A stretch of DNA of 64,000 nt from Rikenellaceae bacterium (GTDB lineage: Bacteria > Bacteroidota > Bacteroidia > Bacteroidales > Rikenellaceae): positions 62,001 through 126,000 of the forward strand of contig JAJQEF010000006.1 in the NCBI GenBank assembly GCA_021201795.1, in the 5' to 3' direction. This document shows positions 57,688 to 64,000 of this stretch, in pieces. The first letter of the stretch is position 1. The number at the start of each line of letters is the position of its first letter. The notes beneath the pieces are model-generated. The model saw only the letters and a program-made list of their open reading frames with translations, was not told the origin of the DNA and searched no databases. Position numbers and translations under genes: made by a program.

Positions 57688-59052
57688 GTGGGAAAATTCA
57701 ATTCCAATGCGAGTAAACTCGGAACGGATAATATAGGCCGTTTGCTGCTAAATTATTCCATACCGTCGGTCATAAGCATGATCGTGGTATCGCTTTATAA
57801 TATTATCGACAGGATATTTATAGGGCAAGGAGTAGGACCGCTTGCGATATCGGGACTTGCGCTTACTTTCCCCTTGATGACGCTGGTTTCCGCGATCGGT
57901 ACTTTGGTAGGGGTAGGCGCCGCGACGAGAATGTCGATCGTCCTCGGAATGAAAGATATGCCTTGGGCCAGAAATATTCTGGGGAACGCTTTTTTCCTTA
58001 CATTCATAATGTCTGCTATTCTTATTGTTCCATCCTTGATCTTTCTGGATGAGATCCTTGTATTGTTCGGAGGCAGCGAGCAGACGATCCCTTATGCGAG
58101 AGAATATCTGAAAATAGTGATTCCGGGAAGCGTTTTTACGAATCTGAGTTTCAGCTTCAGCGGATTGATGCGTGCGTCGGGGTACCCTGTCAAATCGATG
58201 ATTACTATTCTGATAGGCGTAGTACTTAATGCGATACTCGACCCTATCTTTATTTTCGGACTCGATATGGGCATTCAAGGGGCTGCGGTAGCTACCGTGA
58301 TATCCATGTTCGTGAGCGCAGTATTCGTTATGTCGCATTTTTTCAACAAAAGCAGCTTCGTACATTTTGAGCCGGCCGCATTTAAGTTGAAGAAACGTAT
58401 TATAAGAAATATAGTATCGATAGGCTTATCTCCGTTTCTAATGAACGCTGCCAGTTCGGTAGTAAATATAATTCTTAATAACAGGCTCGTGATAAACGGT
58501 GGCGATCTTGCTATCGGCGCTCTGGGGATTATAAACAGTTATTCGATTTTGTTCGTTATGTGCGTAATGGGGCTATGCCAGGGAATGCAGCCGATAATGG
58601 GATATAATTACGGTGCAAGTAAATTTAAAAGAATGAAGGATACTTTGAAGATCACTATAAAGGCCGCCGTAATTGTTATGAGTATAGGTTTTTTATTGGG
58701 AGAAATATGCCCGAAACTGCTGGCATCGCTTTTTACCCGGGATGAGGAACTTATAAATATAACCATACACGGAATGCGGATAGTAGTTCTTATGTATCCG
58801 ATCATAGGTTTCCAGATAGTCGTGACCAATTTCTTCCAGTCCATTGGAAAAGTAAAACAATCTATATTTATGAGTCTTTCCAGGCAGGTGCTCATGTTGA
58901 TACCATTACTTTATTTGTTCTCTTATTTCTGGGGGCTTACCGGAGTATGGCTGTCACTGCCTGTTTCCGATTTTTTTGCTGCGGTAACGGCATGGGTGTT
59001 TTTAAGTAATTCGAAAAAAATATTTTATCCTAAATATTACCATAAAAACTGA
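57688..59052 (+). CDS. MATE family efflux transporter
   Basis: The 454-residue protein has 12 predicted helices in two related halves, with family signatures SVISMIVVSLYNIIDRIFIGQG in TM1 and GLMRASGYPVKSMITILIG. MATE proteins export drugs or metabolites using sodium or protons. The start codon is GTG at 57688. It lies five bases before the CE12-type gene, so it is co-transcribed with secreted carbohydrate enzymes; a substrate link is not evident. Confidence 0.94.
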   Translation: MGKFNSNASKLGTDNIGRLLLNYSIPSVISMIVVSLYNIIDRIFIGQGVGPLAISGLALTFPLMTLVSAIGTLVGVGAATRMSIVLGMKDMPWARNILGNAFFLTFIMSAILIVPSLIFLDEILVLFGGSEQTIPYAREYLKIVIPGSVFTNLSFSFSGLMRASGYPVKSMITILIGVVLNAILDPIFIFGLDMGIQGAAVATVISMFVSAVFVMSHFFNKSSFVHFEPAAFKLKKRIIRNIVSIGLSPFLMNAASSVVNIILNNRLVINGGDLAIGALGIINSYSILFVMCVMGLCQGMQPIMGYNYGASKFKRMKDTLKITIKAAVIVMSIGFLLGEICPKLLASLFTRDEELINITIHGMRIVVLMYPIIGFQIVVTNFFQSIGKVKQSIFMSLSRQVLMLIPLLYLFSYFWGLTGVWLSLPVSDFFAAVTAWVFLSNSKKIFYPKYYHKN

Positions 59053-59057
59053 TAATT

Positions 59058-59810
59058 ATGAGAATAAAGTCTTTGTTAATGACCCTGATAGGGTTGGTTA
59101 TATTCAGTGTTGCTTCTGCAGAAGAAACACAAAAACCACGTATCTTTATTGCCGGAGATTCTACGGCCCAGACTTATGACCCGGAGAAAACCCCGATGAG
59201 GGGCTGGGGTCAGTACCTTGCCGAATTTCTGACCGACGGCATCGAAGTGGATAACCGTGCAATCGGCGGTCGCAGCACGGCAAGTTTTATACGTGAAAAC
59301 AGGTGGGAAAAACTCGTGGAAGACCTTCGTCCGGGTGACTGGGTGTTGATCCAGTTCGGGCACAACGATACTTCGAAGAACCCTGAAAGACATGCGGAAC
59401 CAGACGAATATAAAAACAACCTTATTAATTTTACTAAGGAAGCCAGGGAAAAGGGTGCAAATCCTGTTATTCTGACATCAATCGTTATCAGGACTTTCAA
59501 TGACGAAGGTGAATTGGTTTCGGAGCGGGAACATTTTAATGAATATGTACAAATAGCACGTGATGCGGCCGCAGAAGCAGAGGTGCCAATGATAGATGTC
59601 AACAAACTTACTCATGCTCTTGTTCAGGAACTTGGGGACGAGAAAACCAAAGAACTTTATTTCTGGATCAAAGGTGGCGATCATCCGAGGATAAATGAGG
59701 ATACCAAGGACGATACCCATCTTCAGGAGAAAGGAGCCCGATGTTATGCCCAAATTATTGCCAATGAAATAAAAGAAAATATCGACGGACTTAAAGATTA
59801 TGTAAAATAA
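59058..59810 (+). CDS. Secreted SGNH/GDSL esterase, rhamnogalacturonan acetylesterase type (CE12)
   Basis: The 250-residue enzyme has a signal peptide (cleavage after SVASA, residue 21). The SGNH catalytic blocks are all present: block I AGDST (nucleophile Ser), block II GGRST, block III GHND, and block V DDTHLQEKG. This set fits CE12 esterases that remove acetyl groups from pectin rhamnogalacturonan or xylan. It sits between MATE and DUF2264 genes with gaps of five and seven bases. Acetyl removal would open glycans to the GH enzymes nearby. Confidence 0.93.
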   Translation: MRIKSLLMTLIGLVIFSVASAEETQKPRIFIAGDSTAQTYDPEKTPMRGWGQYLAEFLTDGIEVDNRAIGGRSTASFIRENRWEKLVEDLRPGDWVLIQFGHNDTSKNPERHAEPDEYKNNLINFTKEAREKGANPVILTSIVIRTFNDEGELVSEREHFNEYVQIARDAAAEAEVPMIDVNKLTHALVQELGDEKTKELYFWIKGGDHPRINEDTKDDTHLQEKGARCYAQIIANEIKENIDGLKDYVK

Positions 59811-59817
59811 TAACCTG

Positions 59818-61065
59818 ATGAAAAGAATTTTATTAATTATAGCGTTGTTATCCGTCATCGTATTGCCGGTTTCGGCTAAAAAGCAAAAAATTACTGAAGT
59901 ATCCGACAGGGAATATTGGGCGGATTTAGCTTATAAAATATCACTTCCTGTTCTTAAAAACATGGGGAACGGCGAGTTGGTCAAAAATATGCCTGTTGAA
60001 TTCAGTCCCACTTTCGATAACAGGAACAAAAGTGTCGCATATATGGAAGCTTTCGGAAGACTGATGTCAGGAATTGCTCCATGGCTGGCCCTGCCGGATG
60101 ATGAGACCGAAGAAGGTCTGAAACGAAAAGAATTGCGTGAATATGCCCTTAAAGCCTACGTACATGCAGTCGATCCCGACAGCCCGGATTATTTAAAATG
60201 GGACAAGGAAGGACAGGCATTGGTCGATGCAGCTTATATTGCCAGTAGTTTTCTGCGTGCGAAGGAAGCATTGTGGGAACCGTTGGATGATGTTACGAAA
60301 GAACGGTACATTGAAAAATTCCAGAGCCTGAGATGGGTAGATACTCCTTATACCAACTGGATCTTATTTTCGGCTATGACCGAAACTTTTCTTTTGACCG
60401 TTGGTGCGGAATACGATAAATACCGCATTCATTCGGCTCTCCGTAAAATAGAAGAGTGGTACGTGGGAGACGGATGGTATTCCGACGGACCTCATTTCTC
60501 ATTCGATTATTATAATAGTTATGTTATACATCCGATGTATGTTCAGGTTCTTGAAATATTGGTTGACAGGAAGATCCGGTTAACCGATAAGAGCCTTGCT
60601 TTCGTAGAAGACAACTATAAGGAGGCAGTTGCCAGAATACAGAGATTCTGTGTTATACTGGAGAGGCTGGTCTCACCGGAAGGAACGTTCCCTGCATTCG
60701 GGCGTTCGATCACTTACAGAACCGGAGTGTTTCAGCCGTTGTCTATGATTGCGTGGAGAGAGTGGCTTCCTAAGGAATTATCGGAAGGACAGGTTCGAAG
60801 TGCAATGACTGCCGTATTAAAGAGAATGTATGAAGCGGAGGGTGTTTTCTCCGAAGAGGGATTTCTACAACTGGGATTTGCTGGCCACCAACCGGAAATT
60901 GCAGATTGGTACACTAACACCGGTAGTCTGTACATAGCTGCCGAAGTTTTTCTTCCTTTGGGGCGGCCTGCGGAGGCTTCTTTTTGGGTAACCACTGGAG
61001 AAGATTGGACCGGAAAAAAAGCCTGGTCGGGACAGAATTTTCCGAGGGATAAGGCATTTAAATAA
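59818..61065 (+). CDS. Secreted DUF2264 protein (possibly GH154-like)
   Basis: The 415-residue protein has a signal peptide (MKRILLIIALLSVIVLPVSA) and an alpha/alpha-barrel-like helical body matching DUF2264, with conserved ESFGRLMSGIAPWLALPDDE-like, YTNWILFSAMTETFLL and WYVGDGWYSDGPHFSFDYYNSYV segments. Some DUF2264 proteins have been classed as glycoside hydrolases (GH154, beta-glucuronidase), to my recollection; I cannot verify that here. With CE12, GH115 and GH51 nearby it is a fair candidate for an uronic-acid-removing enzyme. It ends the operon at a strong terminator. Confidence 0.85.
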   Translation: MKRILLIIALLSVIVLPVSAKKQKITEVSDREYWADLAYKISLPVLKNMGNGELVKNMPVEFSPTFDNRNKSVAYMEAFGRLMSGIAPWLALPDDETEEGLKRKELREYALKAYVHAVDPDSPDYLKWDKEGQALVDAAYIASSFLRAKEALWEPLDDVTKERYIEKFQSLRWVDTPYTNWILFSAMTETFLLTVGAEYDKYRIHSALRKIEEWYVGDGWYSDGPHFSFDYYNSYVIHPMYVQVLEILVDRKIRLTDKSLAFVEDNYKEAVARIQRFCVILERLVSPEGTFPAFGRSITYRTGVFQPLSMIAWREWLPKELSEGQVRSAMTAVLKRMYEAEGVFSEEGFLQLGFAGHQPEIADWYTNTGSLYIAAEVFLPLGRPAEASFWVTTGEDWTGKKAWSGQNFPRDKAFK

Positions 61066-61096
61066 AAAAAGACCGGTTTTAAAGCCGGTCTTTTTT
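61065..61096. terminator. Bidirectional terminator between DUF2264 and GNAT genes
   Basis: AAAAAAGACCGG and CCGGTCTTTTTT form a stem of 12 bp with an 8-base loop and T/A runs on both sides. It serves both convergent genes; the GNAT stop lies in the loop. Confidence 0.9.
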
Positions 61097-61612
61097 ATTT
61101 ATTTTTTGCAGGAAGAGCTCATCTGCCCAACCGTCAGGAGTATTTATCCAAGCCTTCTTCGTTCCTGTGATCTCGAAACCACATTTAAGGAACAGATTTT
61201 TACTGGCAAGATTATCTTCAGTGACCGAAGCATAAAGTTGTTTCAAACGAAGAATATTGAAACCGTAGTCTGCCGCAATATTTATTGCCCCCTTCGCATA
61301 ACCTTTTTGCCGGTCGGATTTATCGTAAATCAATATTCCAATACCTGCCCTCGAATGGTATGGATCAAAATCGAAAAGATCCAGAACTCCCACTATTTTA
61401 GATTCCTGACGAGCCTCGATAATAAAACGGGTCTGACGAGTTTCATATATGTCGCCGCTTTGGATCTCTATAAATTGCCGAAGGATATTTTTCGAAAATG
61501 GAAGCAAAGTATTGCTGATTCCCCAGACCGCTTGGTCATTTTCCCATTGATAGAGAATGTCTATATCTTCCGGTTCTAACGGCCGGAGAATGATTTTATA
61601 ATTTCCAAGCAT
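61079..61612 (-). CDS. GNAT family N-acetyltransferase (RimJ/RimL-like)
   Basis: The 177-residue protein begins with the LRPLEPEDIDILYQWEND pattern of the Acetyltransf_3 group. Its acetyl-CoA loop is in SDRQKGYAKGAI near residues 99-110, followed by VTEDNLASKNLFLKCGFEITG. Similar proteins acetylate ribosomal proteins, polyamines (SpeG-like) or amino compounds; no substrate can be read. Its ATG shares a base with the stop of the ROK gene at 61612, so it is co-translated with that regulator. Confidence 0.9.
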   Translation of the reverse strand: MLGNYKIILRPLEPEDIDILYQWENDQAVWGISNTLLPFSKNILRQFIEIQSGDIYETRQTRFIIEARQESKIVGVLDLFDFDPYHSRAGIGILIYDKSDRQKGYAKGAINIAADYGFNILRLKQLYASVTEDNLASKNLFLKCGFEITGTKKAWINTPDGWADELFLQKINKKDRL

Positions 61613-62841
61613 CAGTTGCCGAGGATTTTTTCTTTTATCAGCATAGCTACTCCTAACACTTCACCATCTTCTCCTAATTGGGATAAAGAAAATTCAGTGT
61701 CTTTGTTGACGAGGCTAAGTGAATATTTATTTACGGCAGATATCATCGGAAGCATAAAATAGTCTCCTGCGGCCGCTATCGTGCCGCCTATTATAAGTTG
61801 TTCAGGGTTGAACATATTTATAAGGGTAGCTATGGATTTTCCAGCTTTTCTGGCCATTTCCTCGATTAATTCGATGGAAAGAACATCTTCTTTTTTAGCA
61901 GCTACGATTATATCTGTCAGAGATAGTGTTTGTTTTTCTTTATAACTTTCGGACAACATGGTAGTATTACCCTCGTTGATCTTATTTATCATCGTTCTTT
62001 CAAGGGCTTGACCTGAAATTTCTGTTTCCAAACACCCTTTTTTCCCGCACTGGCAAATTATTCCGTTATTGAAGAACGGACTGTGCCCGAATTCTCCGGC
62101 AAAACCTGATTTCCCGTAATATAATTTCCCATCCACGATTATTCCCACTGCAAGACCATGCGATAGATAAAAATAGAGAAGATTTTTCACTCCCTTTTCC
62201 CGACCGTTAAGGTATTCCGCGTAGCAACTCGATCTGGTTTCGTTTTCAATGAGGAAGGTGAATCCGGTCTTTTCTTCAAGAATTTGACTCAGTGGCTTTT
62301 CCGTATTATTAAAATAATAATAGCTGTACCCGCTTTTAGAATTGACCCTGCCTGAAAGCGTCATTCCTACACCCATTATTTTATCGCTGTCGATATCCAG
62401 TTCTGCAACATATTTATTTATCTGGCTGCACAAATCCTCGAGGCATTCGTCCGTATTTTTCAACTGAAAAGGAATATTCCTTTTTATATCTATGATCTCA
62501 TTAGAGAGACCTGTAAGCACGAAACTTATATGTCTCTTAGATACGTTTATACCTATGAAATAGATCGATGATTCCGCCAACCCGTATATATTTGGCCGTC
62601 GTCCGCCGTTTGTAGCAATTTTACCAGAGTCAATGATAATACCTTCGCTTATCATTTCGTTAATAAGTTTAGTAATGCTCGGTATACTCATTTTTAGTTC
62701 TTGAGCCAAGCTCGCAATGGTACTTCTACGGTTCTGTGTAAAAAAGGTGATTATATTTTTTTTGATTATAATGTTTTTATATTCCACACCTTTGACAGAA
62801 TCCTTTGGAATGTTATTTAAATAATATTTTATGTTTGGCAC
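61612..62841 (-). CDS. ROK-family transcriptional regulator (NagC/XylR-like)
   Basis: The 409-residue protein has an N-terminal winged helix (about residues 25-75, TIASLAQELKMSIPSITKLINEM as the DNA-binding helices), then a ROK domain. The phosphate loop near residue 96 reads GINVSKRHISFVL and lacks the DxGxT kinase motif, as usual for regulators. The sugar/zinc motif is present: GHSPFFNNGIICQCGKKGCLE. It should bind a sugar or sugar derivative and control carbohydrate genes; the convergent glycan-degrading operons at 53-61 kb are natural candidates. It has its own -7 box and is coupled to a GNAT gene. Confidence 0.92.
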   Translation of the reverse strand: MPNIKYYLNNIPKDSVKGVEYKNIIIKKNIITFFTQNRRSTIASLAQELKMSIPSITKLINEMISEGIIIDSGKIATNGGRRPNIYGLAESSIYFIGINVSKRHISFVLTGLSNEIIDIKRNIPFQLKNTDECLEDLCSQINKYVAELDIDSDKIMGVGMTLSGRVNSKSGYSYYYFNNTEKPLSQILEEKTGFTFLIENETRSSCYAEYLNGREKGVKNLLYFYLSHGLAVGIIVDGKLYYGKSGFAGEFGHSPFFNNGIICQCGKKGCLETEISGQALERTMINKINEGNTTMLSESYKEKQTLSLTDIIVAAKKEDVLSIELIEEMARKAGKSIATLINMFNPEQLIIGGTIAAAGDYFMLPMISAVNKYSLSLVNKDTEFSLSQLGEDGEVLGVAMLIKEKILGN

Positions 62842-62859
62842 AGTATTACAAAATTATTT

Positions 62860-62867
62860 CAAATATA
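62860..62867 (-). promoter_or_regulatory. Bacteroidota -7 box of the ROK gene
   Basis: On the minus strand this reads TATATTTG, 18 bases upstream of the ROK ATG. Confidence 0.65.
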
Positions 62868-62944
62868 TAAAATTAAATTAAAATATTAAAAATTTTTAAA
62901 ATTAAACGAGTGGCATCCATTTTTTTCTTAAAAATTAATATTCT

Positions 62945-62952
62945 TAACTTTA
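62945..62952 (+). promoter_or_regulatory. Weak -7 box before the acyl-CoA synthetase gene
   Basis: TAACTTTA differs from TAnnTTTG in its last base and lies 19 bases before the ATG at 62972. Confidence 0.35.
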
Positions 62953-62971
62953 CACCAGAAATTTAATTCAT

Positions 62972-64000
62972 ATGTTACAGCAGAATTTAATAAAGAATTT
63001 CGAAAAAAGTTTTCGGGGAAATTGGGAACTGCCAGCACTGTCCGACTATTTCAAAAATGAAACATTCACTTACGGAATGGTAGCGGAAGAGATAGCCAGA
63101 CTTCATATTTTATTCGAATGCTGTAAAATAAAAAAAGGAGACAAAGTGGCCGTATTAGGCCGCAACAATACCCGGTGGTGTATAAGTTATCTTGCTGTAA
63201 TTACTTACGGCGGTGTAGTCGTTCCTATCCTCCAGGATTTTAATTCGGACGATATACATCATATATTGAACCATTCCGAAGCTCTTTCGATCTTTGCCGG
63301 GGACCAATACTGGGATATGATAAATCCTCCGGATGTCGAGAAAATCAGATCGGCATTTTCGCTGACTGATTTCAGCTGTCTGTTTGGAAATGCGAAGAAG
63401 ATACAGGATGAACTTAATAAAAAGTTTACCGAAAAATATCCCGACGGTTTTAGAAAAGAACATGTAAATTATCCGGATATCGATAATAAAGAAATGGTTA
63501 TGATCAATTATACCTCCGGAACCACCGGATTTACAAAGGGGGTGATGATCTCAGCAAATAATCTAATGGGCAACGTCCAGTTCGGCATAGATGCCAGATT
63601 GTCTTCATCCGGAGAAAAGTGTCTCTCGTTTTTACCACTTGCCCATGCTTTCGGATGTGCCTTTGATTTCCTTTATGCCATTTCAGTAGGAGTTCATATT
63701 ACTCTTTTGGGGAAAATACCATCTCCAAAAGTTCTTGTCGAAGCTCTTAAAACGGTAAAACCTAAAGTTATTTTTACGGTTCCGCTTATTATGGAAAAAA
63801 TCTATAAAAAACAGATTCTTCCTGCTTTGGAACGTAAAACAATAAAGATGGCTCTAAAATTACCCTTCGTTTCGGAACTTATATTTGAAAAGATAAAGAA
63901 ACAGCTTGTCGATGTTTTTGGTGGTAATTTTACACAGGTCATAATAGGATGGGCGCCTTTAAATCCTGAAGTTGAAGATTTTCTGTATAAAATAAAGTTT
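62972..64000 (+). CDS. AMP-dependent acyl-CoA synthetase, N-terminal part (3' end outside window)
   Basis: The frame is open from the ATG at 62972 to the window edge, giving 343 residues of a protein that would normally reach about 550-600. The adenylation motif MINYTSGTTGFTKGVMIS lies near residues 174-191, and FLPLAHAFGCAFDF and IIGWAPLNPEVEDFL match long-chain fatty acid-CoA ligases. It would activate a fatty acid via an acyl-AMP intermediate. It is divergent from the ROK regulator. Substrate chain length cannot be judged from the part seen. Confidence 0.92.
   Translation, partial: MLQQNLIKNFEKSFRGNWELPALSDYFKNETFTYGMVAEEIARLHILFECCKIKKGDKVAVLGRNNTRWCISYLAVITYGGVVVPILQDFNSDDIHHILNHSEALSIFAGDQYWDMINPPDVEKIRSAFSLTDFSCLFGNAKKIQDELNKKFTEKYPDGFRKEHVNYPDIDNKEMVMINYTSGTTGFTKGVMISANNLMGNVQFGIDARLSSSGEKCLSFLPLAHAFGCAFDFLYAISVGVHITLLGKIPSPKVLVEALKTVKPKVIFTVPLIMEKIYKKQILPALERKTIKMALKLPFVSELIFEKIKKQLVDVFGGNFTQVIIGWAPLNPEVEDFLYKIKF

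Noticed and set aside
57748-58365. 205-codon minus-strand frame opposite the MATE gene
   Set aside because: It is rich in Arg, His and Tyr, as expected from the complement of a hydrophobic membrane gene, and has no recognisable domain.
61612-62841. ROK protein as an active sugar kinase
   Set aside because: It has an N-terminal DNA-binding domain and lacks the DxGxT phosphate motif, so it is read as a regulator.

Overview
The window is a 64 kb piece of chromosome from a member of Bacteroidota, most likely the order Bacteroidales. Several things point that way: the -7 promoter box of the form TAnnTTTG in front of at least a dozen genes; leaders that are AT-rich and mostly lack Shine-Dalgarno sequences; methylmalonyl-CoA mutase in two subunits; an EF-G paralogue of the Bacteroides EF-G2 kind; a reverse rubrerythrin; and secreted polysaccharide-degrading enzymes. 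I cannot name the family or genus from sequence alone. I see no rRNA, tRNA, CRISPR array, insertion sequence, prophage or integron. No gene-free stretch exceeds about 205 bases.

Left part (1-24 kb), mostly housekeeping. The end of a CBM9-like/PKD protein is followed by a UbiA-type prenyltransferase with an unknown gene, and by lepA. A minus-strand run of RNA-modification and salvage genes (rlmD, mnmD, cdd, an RluA-type pseudouridine synthase) continues into lpxB and a FAH-family hydrolase. Next come a glyoxalase-II-like hydrolase, trmD, a thioredoxin-fold lipoprotein without active-site cysteines, typA with a GNAT-YoaP protein, aroB, a secreted HExxH protein, a CoA-transferase, and a minus-strand group of pyrC, a steroid 5-alpha-reductase-like protein and a short-chain dehydrogenase. 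The EF-G paralogue fusA2 follows and lacks the catalytic histidine.

Middle part (24-38 kb). An aldo/keto reductase gene leads into mfd and coaX, then a cell-envelope series: outer-membrane protein, TPR protein, lptC, a CNNM/CBS (GldE-like) protein and a PpiD-like chaperone. hflX, a degenerate E1-like (ThiF/MoeB) protein and a metallo-beta-lactamase-fold hydrolase follow.

Right part (38-64 kb). An arabinose operon (araA, sodium:solute symporter, araD, araB) converts L-arabinose to D-xylulose 5-phosphate. mutA-mutB (succinyl-CoA/methylmalonyl-CoA), an ABC-F ATPase with a B12-radical SAM protein, and a Fur-family regulator with a reverse rubrerythrin come next. A secreted hemicellulose/pectin group (GH51 arabinofuranosidase, GH115 glucuronidase, CE12-type esterase, DUF2264 protein) with a MATE exporter and a ROK regulator follows. 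Arabinose freed by GH51 would be used by the ara operon 9 kb away; no SusC/SusD pair is present. The window ends inside an acyl-CoA synthetase.

No wholly new multi-gene system stands out. The best leads are core-family paralogues whose catalytic residues are lost in a patterned way (EF-G2, ABC-F, E1-like, TlpA-like), the steroid-reductase/SDR pair, a shared 10-base leader motif before start codons, and a perfect 11-bp inverted repeat before the HExxH gene.
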